The notes under the pieces: generated by a model
The model's database searches: none
The model's input: only the letters and a program-made list of their open reading frames with translations
What the model was told of the DNA's origin: nothing
Translations under genes and position numbers: made by a program
Shown: piece after piece, positions 6,719 through 10,398 of the stretch
How positions within the stretch are numbered: position 1 is the stretch's first letter
How the letters are laid out: each line of letters opens with the position of its first letter
Assembly (NCBI GenBank): GCA_964397015.1
Contig: CAYNHL010000127.1
Location: forward strand, 1-10,398
Source: MADRE2 sp964397015
GTDB taxonomy: Bacteria > Desulfobacterota > Desulfobacteria > Desulfobacterales > Desulfobacteraceae
DNA: 10,398 nucleotides
Direction: 5' to 3'

Positions 6719-7684
6719 GTGAGAGTATTGATCACAGGCATAGCAGGAATGACCGGAAGCCACCTGGCCGAAGTTTTGCTTTCAGACAGTGCGGTAAAAG
6801 TGCATGGAACAATTTATCCCCAAACCTGCATGGATTTTATTGCACATATTGAAAGCCGGCTGGTTCTTCATGAATGTGATCTTCAGGATCCCGAAGCCGT
6901 GGACAGAATGATTAAAGAAATCCGTCCGGATCATATCTATCATCTTGCAGCCAAAACCAGCGTGGCAAATTCATGGGAAAATCCCGATCAGACCATCTCC
7001 AATAATATTACCTGCCAGCTCAATCTGTTCGAGGCGGTTCGAAAAAATGATATCCAGGCCCGTATCCTGGTGACTGGAAGTTCCGAGGCATACGGGCTTG
7101 TCTCGGAAAAAGATCTGCCCGTTGACGAAGATACAGGATTCAGGCCCTTGAGCCCCTACGGTGTAAGCAAAGTGGCCCAGGATGCTCTGGCATACCAGTA
7201 TTATAAAAGTTATGGTATGGATATAGTCCGGGTCCGTGTATTCAACCTGACCGGTCCTAGGCAGATCGAAACCTTTGCATTGTCCAGCTTTGCAAAACAG
7301 CTGGCTATGATAGCGGCAGGGGAAAAAGAGCCTGTCCTGATGGTCGGCAATCTACAGGCCAGGCGGGATTTCAGTGATTTCAGGGATGCGGCCAGGGCTT
7401 ATTGCATGGCACTTGAAAAAGGGGGCGCTGGCCAGGTCTATAATATCGGGTCGGGCATTTCACAGCGTCTCGATGATTCTCTTGCGGCCCTTGTTGAAAT
7501 TGCCGGAGTCAAGGTGGATATCAGGCAGAATCCTGACCGGATGAGACCCTCGGATATCCCTCACATGGTATGTGACAACACGCGTTTTGTATCCCTGACC
7601 GGCTGGAAGCCGCAGATAAAGTTCTCCCGGTCCCTGGAGGATCTTTTCAATTACTGGAAAATGGAGATTGGCAGGAAACAATGA
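6719..7684 (+). CDS. GDP-sugar-type NAD(P)-dependent epimerase/dehydratase (RMD/GMD-like SDR)
   Basis: A 321-residue extended short-chain dehydrogenase, close in pattern to GDP-mannose 4,6-dehydratases and GDP-4-keto-6-deoxymannose reductases. The cofactor motif is T6-G-I-A-G-M-T-G13, the first catalytic segment is T119-G-S-S-E-A-Y-G126, and the active-site pair is Y147-x-x-x-K151. Further family marks are F175-N-L-T-G-P-R-Q182, V209-G-N-L-x-A-x-R-D-F218, Y241-N-I-G-S-G246 and D273-R-M-R-P277. The likely reaction is dehydration or reduction/epimerisation of a GDP-linked sugar in the cytoplasm. The GTG start has AGGA 7 nt upstream, and the stop overlaps the next ATG (ATGA). The pattern leans towards the RMD branch, but dehydratase versus reductase cannot be settled by eye. 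It may feed a GDP-linked precursor to the NeuB enzyme that follows, as in GDP-based legionaminic acid synthesis, which is inference. Confidence 0.88.
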   Translation: MRVLITGIAGMTGSHLAEVLLSDSAVKVHGTIYPQTCMDFIAHIESRLVLHECDLQDPEAVDRMIKEIRPDHIYHLAAKTSVANSWENPDQTISNNITCQLNLFEAVRKNDIQARILVTGSSEAYGLVSEKDLPVDEDTGFRPLSPYGVSKVAQDALAYQYYKSYGMDIVRVRVFNLTGPRQIETFALSSFAKQLAMIAAGEKEPVLMVGNLQARRDFSDFRDAARAYCMALEKGGAGQVYNIGSGISQRLDDSLAALVEIAGVKVDIRQNPDRMRPSDIPHMVCDNTRFVSLTGWKPQIKFSRSLEDLFNYWKMEIGRKQ

Positions 7685-9567
7685 CCAGTCAAAACATCCA
7701 TATCAACCAAAAAGCGGTAGGTGAAAACCAGCCGACCTATATCATTGCCGAAATCGGGATCAATCATAACGGCAGTGTCCGGACAGCCCATGACCTGATA
7801 GATGCGGCAAAGGATGCCGGTGCAGATGCAATCAAACTTCAAAAACGTCATCTGCCAAGCCTTTATCCTCAAGATATACTGGATAATTCTGAAAAATACG
7901 AACAGCATTTCCAATACATGATTCCGCTTTTAAAGCAGGTAGAGCTGACTGAACAAGACTACATGGAGCTCAAGGAGCATGCCCTTGAAAAAGGGATTGA
8001 TTTCATCTGTACACCCTTTGACAGGAAAAGCGCTGATTTTCTGGAGGAATTGGAGATTCACGCCTATAAAATAGCATCTGCCGACTTGAACAACATGGAT
8101 CTTTTAGAGCATGTCGTGTCCAAAAAATGCCCCATGATCGTTTCTACGGGCATGTCCTACCGGGATGAAATCACCAGGACCATTGAATATTTAAAAAGCC
8201 ATGAGGCTGCTTTTGCTGTACTTCACTGCAGGAGTGCCTACCCGGTCTGGCCCAGGGAAGTTAATTTGAAAATGATAAACTGGCTCAAGCAATACGAGGT
8301 TCCGGTCGGTTACTCGGGTCATGATATAGGTATAACCATTCCGTTGATTGCAGCTTCCATGGGGGCAAGTATTGTCGAAAAGCATATCACCATTGATCGC
8401 AGAATGGATGGTCCGGATCACAAGATCAGTCTGGAGCCTTTTGAGTTCAAGCGGATGGTGCGTGACATCCGTATTGCCGATCTGGCCATGGCCAAGGAGG
8501 ACCGCTTCCTTCTCAGAGGAGAAGTGCTTAACCGGGAAGTTTTCGGCAAAAGTCTTACCGCCGGGGAAAAAATCGGTAAAGGCACCCGGATCACAAGAGA
8601 AATGATTTGCGTAAAAGGCCCTGGAAAGGGCCTGTCACCAGCGTATCTAAATGATTTGACAGGCAGAACCGCACAGCGTGACATGGAGCCCGGACAGATG
8701 TTCCTCGAGGAGGACCTGTTTGAAAAAAGCAGAGGCCGTACCTCTTCGCAAATGCCGATTGCTTTTAAAAGCCAGTGGGGGCTTATTTCAAGGTTTTCTG
8801 ATTTTCATGAAATGGTGGCATATGATCCGGATGTGATCGAGATCCACCTGGCTGAAAACGACATAAAGTCCAGCTTCTCACTTGAGAGGAATTATCGCCA
8901 GTCACTTGTGGTCCATGTGGCTGAATATATGGACGGCATGCTGATGGACCTTTGTAGTGCCTCTGAAAAAATTAGGAAAGCCTCTGTTTCTCTCGTCAAC
9001 CAGACAGCAGCCCTGGCAGACAGCCTGTCTGGGTATTTTGCCGGCACCCCAAAGCTTATTGTTCACCCAGGAGCCATGAGCCTGAACACCAAGCTGGACA
9101 AAGCTCGCTTGAAAAGTACTTTGCTGGCTTCGCTCGATGAAATTGACACAGGTCATACTAAATTGCTGCTGGAGAACCTGCCGCCTTATCCCTGGTATTT
9201 TGGCGGAGCCTGGAAAGGCAATTTTTTCATGGATCCAGATGAGATTGCGGATTTCTGTGAACAGACAGGAATTGATATTGTTCTGGATACATCCCATGCC
9301 GCCCTTTACTGCAACGCAAAGGAAACAGACCTGTGCCGGTTTGTTGAAAAAGTCCGGCCCTATATCCGCCATATTCATATGGGAGACGCTTACGGCCTGG
9401 ATGGAGAAGGCATACAGATCCATGAAGGCGATATCGATTTTGACGGTCTGATGACAGCACTGGCAGGATATAACGAATCCTGGGTTCCTGAAATATGGCA
9501 GGGGCACCTGAACAATGCACATGGATTTATGGTCGCTCTTGAAAGGCTTGGCAGGTACGATTTATAG
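7681..9567 (+). CDS. Bifunctional protein: NeuB-type nonulosonic acid synthase fused to a xylose-isomerase-like TIM barrel
   Basis: A 628-residue protein with two enzyme-like parts. Residues about 18-350 are a complete NeuB synthase: E24-I-G-I-N-H29, K52-L-Q54, K130-I-A-S-A-D-L, S155-T-G-M, L181-H-C, H214 in GYSGHD, K234-H235 and D246-H247, then a SAF domain (about 288-347). This copy keeps the canonical residues that the 1140-2144 homologue lacks. After a linker near 350-360, residues about 362-628 resemble the AP endonuclease 2/sugar phosphate isomerase-epimerase superfamily. Its metal-ligand pattern is H389, H412, H462, E498 (LLLENLPP), D536-T-S-H539, H564-x-H566-x-G-D569 and E604 (PEIW). 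The family normal is about 340 residues for NeuB alone, so the tail is a real extension. The start overlaps the SDR stop by ATGA and has AGGA 4 nt upstream. The tail may isomerise or epimerise the acceptor sugar or the product; this is inference. Confidence 0.88.
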   Translation: MTSQNIHINQKAVGENQPTYIIAEIGINHNGSVRTAHDLIDAAKDAGADAIKLQKRHLPSLYPQDILDNSEKYEQHFQYMIPLLKQVELTEQDYMELKEHALEKGIDFICTPFDRKSADFLEELEIHAYKIASADLNNMDLLEHVVSKKCPMIVSTGMSYRDEITRTIEYLKSHEAAFAVLHCRSAYPVWPREVNLKMINWLKQYEVPVGYSGHDIGITIPLIAASMGASIVEKHITIDRRMDGPDHKISLEPFEFKRMVRDIRIADLAMAKEDRFLLRGEVLNREVFGKSLTAGEKIGKGTRITREMICVKGPGKGLSPAYLNDLTGRTAQRDMEPGQMFLEEDLFEKSRGRTSSQMPIAFKSQWGLISRFSDFHEMVAYDPDVIEIHLAENDIKSSFSLERNYRQSLVVHVAEYMDGMLMDLCSASEKIRKASVSLVNQTAALADSLSGYFAGTPKLIVHPGAMSLNTKLDKARLKSTLLASLDEIDTGHTKLLLENLPPYPWYFGGAWKGNFFMDPDEIADFCEQTGIDIVLDTSHAALYCNAKETDLCRFVEKVRPYIRHIHMGDAYGLDGEGIQIHEGDIDFDGLMTALAGYNESWVPEIWQGHLNNAHGFMVALERLGRYDL

Positions 9568-9579
9568 TTGAATTGACCA

Positions 9580-9609
9580 CTGACCGTTCACCGGTTGAAT
9601 GGTTATAAT
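9580..9609 (+). promoter_or_regulatory. Possible sigma-70 promoter before the truncated gene
   Basis: A perfect TATAAT (9604-9609) is preceded at 18 bp by CTGACC (9580-9585), a poor -35 element. No other -35 at a normal distance is better. Transcription would start near 9616. Confidence 0.35.
9581..9605 (+). repeat. Hairpin just downstream of the NeuB-fusion gene
   Basis: Arms 9581-9590 and 9596-9605 can form a 10-bp RNA stem including two G-U pairs around a 5-nt loop, 13 nt after the stop of the NeuB fusion. No T run follows on this strand, so it is not a standard intrinsic terminator; it may protect the mRNA end. It overlaps the -10 hexamer at 9604-9609, so it could also be an operator. 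Confidence 0.35.
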
Positions 9610-9676
9610 GGCCATACAAAAAAGCAAAAAAAAGAATCGGCAGCACCTTGAGCGGTGTAACCGAAAGAGCGGAGCT

Positions 9677-9715
9677 ATGCAAATCTTGATGATAGCGGAC
9701 AATGAAAGGGAATAG
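9677..9715 (+). pseudogene. Possible remnant of a glycosyltransferase start (12 codons)
   Basis: An ATG-to-TAG frame reads MQILMIADNERE. It resembles the first residues of the glycosyltransferase that begins at 10160 (MNILMITDNDPAGMG): M-x-I-L-M-I-x-D-N is shared in the same register, using mostly different codons. The match ends at the stop. It may be the leftover 5' end of a tandem paralogue cut away when the neighbouring sequence arrived. Nine matching positions over ten residues could also be chance or a leader peptide. Confidence 0.3.
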
Positions 9716-9724
9716 CGAATTATT

Positions 9725-10039
9725 ATGAATGAAGCGGAACTCCTGGACATCATTGCAGGTGGCGTATGTCGTCCGGTTGGCAGCGATGCACAGCCAGAGT
9801 CACAGCCAGAGTCACAGCCAGAGTCACAGCCAGAGTCACTGGAGGATGCCGTATTACGCATCCTGAAAGACAAACCAGCCAGCAAGGCCGATATTTCCAG
9901 AAAGCTCGGGCAGAAGCAGATTTCCGGGCAGTTGAATAAAATCGTGCGTAAGCTGCTTGATGCAGGGGTGATCGAATACACCATTCCAGAGAGTCCACGA
10001 AGTCGTCTGCAAAAATATCGTATTCGAAAGGACACTTGA
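9725..10039 (+). CDS. Internally deleted AlbA_2/RecG-like protein: N-terminal stub joined to QPES repeats and C-terminal winged helix
   Basis: An intact 104-codon frame whose ends look like the two ends of a much longer family. MNEAELLDIIAGG (1-13) resembles the first residues of AlbA_2 (divergent AAA-4, Schlafen-like) transcriptional-regulator proteins, where an E-D-S-x-x-x-x-F-K segment normally follows. Here it jumps to V-C-R-P and then to four QPES repeats (23-38) and a C-terminal winged-helix segment (about 39-100, with ISRKLGQKQISGQLNKIVRKLL and IEYTIPESPRSRLQKYR), which is the usual tail of these roughly 450-500-residue proteins. The ATP/DNA-binding middle is missing. Only a weak AAGGGA lies about 14 nt upstream, so expression is doubtful. 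It may persist as a small DNA-binding protein or be a decaying leftover of a mobile cargo gene. It has no evident link to glycan synthesis. Confidence 0.7.
   Translation: MNEAELLDIIAGGVCRPVGSDAQPESQPESQPESQPESLEDAVLRILKDKPASKADISRKLGQKQISGQLNKIVRKLLDAGVIEYTIPESPRSRLQKYRIRKDT
9791..9838 (+). repeat. Four perfect tandem copies of a 12-bp unit encoding QPES
   Basis: CAGCCAGAGTCA is repeated four times without a mismatch, in frame, giving (Gln-Pro-Glu-Ser)x4. The identity at the DNA level shows recent copy-number change by slippage; 12-bp steps keep the frame. It acts as a flexible linker before the winged helix. Confidence 0.95.
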
Positions 10040-10078
10040 TCAGGCCTTTTCGGTGCTGGGTAAGCAGCAGTTCCCGGC

Positions 10079-10115
10079 AGGCCATGAGCCATTTGAATAA
10101 TAGTCATGGTTTTTT
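10079..10115 (+). terminator. Candidate intrinsic terminator after the truncated gene
   Basis: CCATGA (10082-10087) pairs with TCATGG (10104-10109), extendable by A-U and G-U pairs to a 9-bp stem, and a T6 run (10110-10115) follows immediately. The 16-nt loop and low stem GC make it weak. It lies about 40 nt past the stop at 10039 and before the glycosyltransferase start at 10160. Confidence 0.4.
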
Positions 10116-10159
10116 AAAGGCCATATCAATTATATCTTAATATCTGCACTGAAAACATT

Positions 10160-10398
10160 ATGAATATTCTCATGATTACAGACAATGATCCGGCTGGTAT
10201 GGGAATCGCTTTTACCAATGCCATTAACCGGTATACTTCGCATCGATGCCGATTGATCACAGTTCAGGAGCGTTATGGCATCGATTTTGAGAAAGATATT
10301 CATCTGCCGGATATTGAAGATGATGATTTCGGTGAGGTTGAATATTTGTTGAAACATGCGGATATATTCCATTTTCATATGCTGCGGGATGAAAATTC
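10160..10398 (+). CDS. Glycosyltransferase, N-terminal part (runs past the window)
   Basis: The frame opens with ATG at 10160 and stays open for 79 codons to the window edge. MNILMITDNDPAGMGIAF is a Rossmann first strand with a glycine-rich turn, as in GT-B glycosyltransferases. A second strand, RLITVQER, follows near 30-37, and ADIFHFHMLRDEN near 67-79 is the D-I-x-H-x-H pattern common in family 1/4 enzymes. It would transfer a sugar from a nucleotide donor during glycan assembly. There is no strong ribosome binding site (only a GAAAAC-like stretch) and no clear promoter in the 120 bp upstream. Sugar and acceptor are unknown, and the catalytic C-terminal half is outside the window. Confidence 0.75.
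   Translation, partial: MNILMITDNDPAGMGIAFTNAINRYTSHRCRLITVQERYGIDFEKDIHLPDIEDDDFGEVEYLLKHADIFHFHMLRDEN

Noticed and set aside
8902..9522. A 206-codon minus-strand frame inside the NeuB fusion
   Set aside because: It is antisense to strongly conserved metal-binding motifs of the fused barrel and its protein resembles no family.
9562..10107. A 181-codon minus-strand frame across the truncated gene and its flanks
   Set aside because: Its Cys-Asp-Ser-Gly repeats are the reverse reading of the QPES repeat; it has no ribosome binding site or recognisable domain, and the plus-strand frame matches a known family at both ends.
9607..10125. Near-identical 10-mers (AATGGCCATA at 9607-9616 and AAAGGCCATA at 10116-10125) as target-site duplication flanking the truncated gene
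   Set aside because: They are imperfect and too short to exceed chance, no terminal inverted repeats accompany them, and no transposase is present.
1..10398. CRISPR array, tRNA/rRNA genes, insertion sequences or phage genes
   Set aside because: No spaced repeats, tRNA-like cloverleaf, rRNA signature, transposase or structural phage gene was seen on either strand.

Overview
This window is part of a surface-glycan or flagellin-glycosylation locus. The evidence is two nonulosonic (sialic-acid-like) acid synthases of the NeuB family, an SpsF-type cytidylyltransferase, a motility accessory factor (Maf/DUF115) protein, a GDP-sugar-type short-chain dehydrogenase, a sulfotransferase, and cut-off ends of a sugar nucleotidyltransferase (left) and a glycosyltransferase (right). 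The gene mix, moderate GC content and strong AGGAG-type ribosome binding sites suggest a motile Gram-negative anaerobe of the Desulfobacterota (Desulfobacter/Desulfobacula-like). That placement is inferred from gene content, not from a marker gene.

Layout. Positions 3-71 (+) are the last 22 codons of a nucleotidyltransferase. It converges on a sulfotransferase (92-910, -). A 229-bp divergent intergenic region with a promoter and an inverted repeat separates the sulfotransferase from a two-gene unit on the + strand: an atypical NeuB-like synthase (1140-2144) overlapping by ATGA an SpsF-like cytidylyltransferase (2141-2887). This unit converges, with a 7-bp gap, on a 958-codon Maf protein (2895-5771, -). 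The 324-bp region upstream of maf carries a near-consensus sigma-54 promoter facing maf and a sigma-70 promoter facing right. The rightward unit is a tightly packed three-gene operon: a winged-helix/Rossmann regulator (6096-6716), an RMD/GMD-like SDR (6719-7684) and a two-domain protein fusing a NeuB synthase to a xylose-isomerase-like TIM barrel (7681-9567). The right end (9568-10159) is a scarred stretch. It holds a possible remnant of a glycosyltransferase start, a 104-codon gene that looks like an internally deleted AlbA_2/RecG-like protein with four perfect 12-bp QPES repeats, and a candidate terminator. A glycosyltransferase begins at 10160 and runs off the window.

How they may work together (inference). 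The nucleotidyltransferase and SDR would make an activated deoxy- or keto-sugar. The two NeuB-type enzymes would condense hexose-derived acceptors with phosphoenolpyruvate to give two different nonulosonic acids. The SpsF-like enzyme would activate a product with CTP, and the Maf protein would transfer it to flagellin. Sulfation and further glycosylation could decorate the glycan. The sigma-54 promoter on maf ties it to a flagellar-type regulatory cascade, and the winged-helix/Rossmann protein may be a local sensor-regulator of its own operon. The most unusual items are the NeuB-TIM barrel fusion, the NeuB with substituted PEP-site positions, the regulator and the internally deleted gene.
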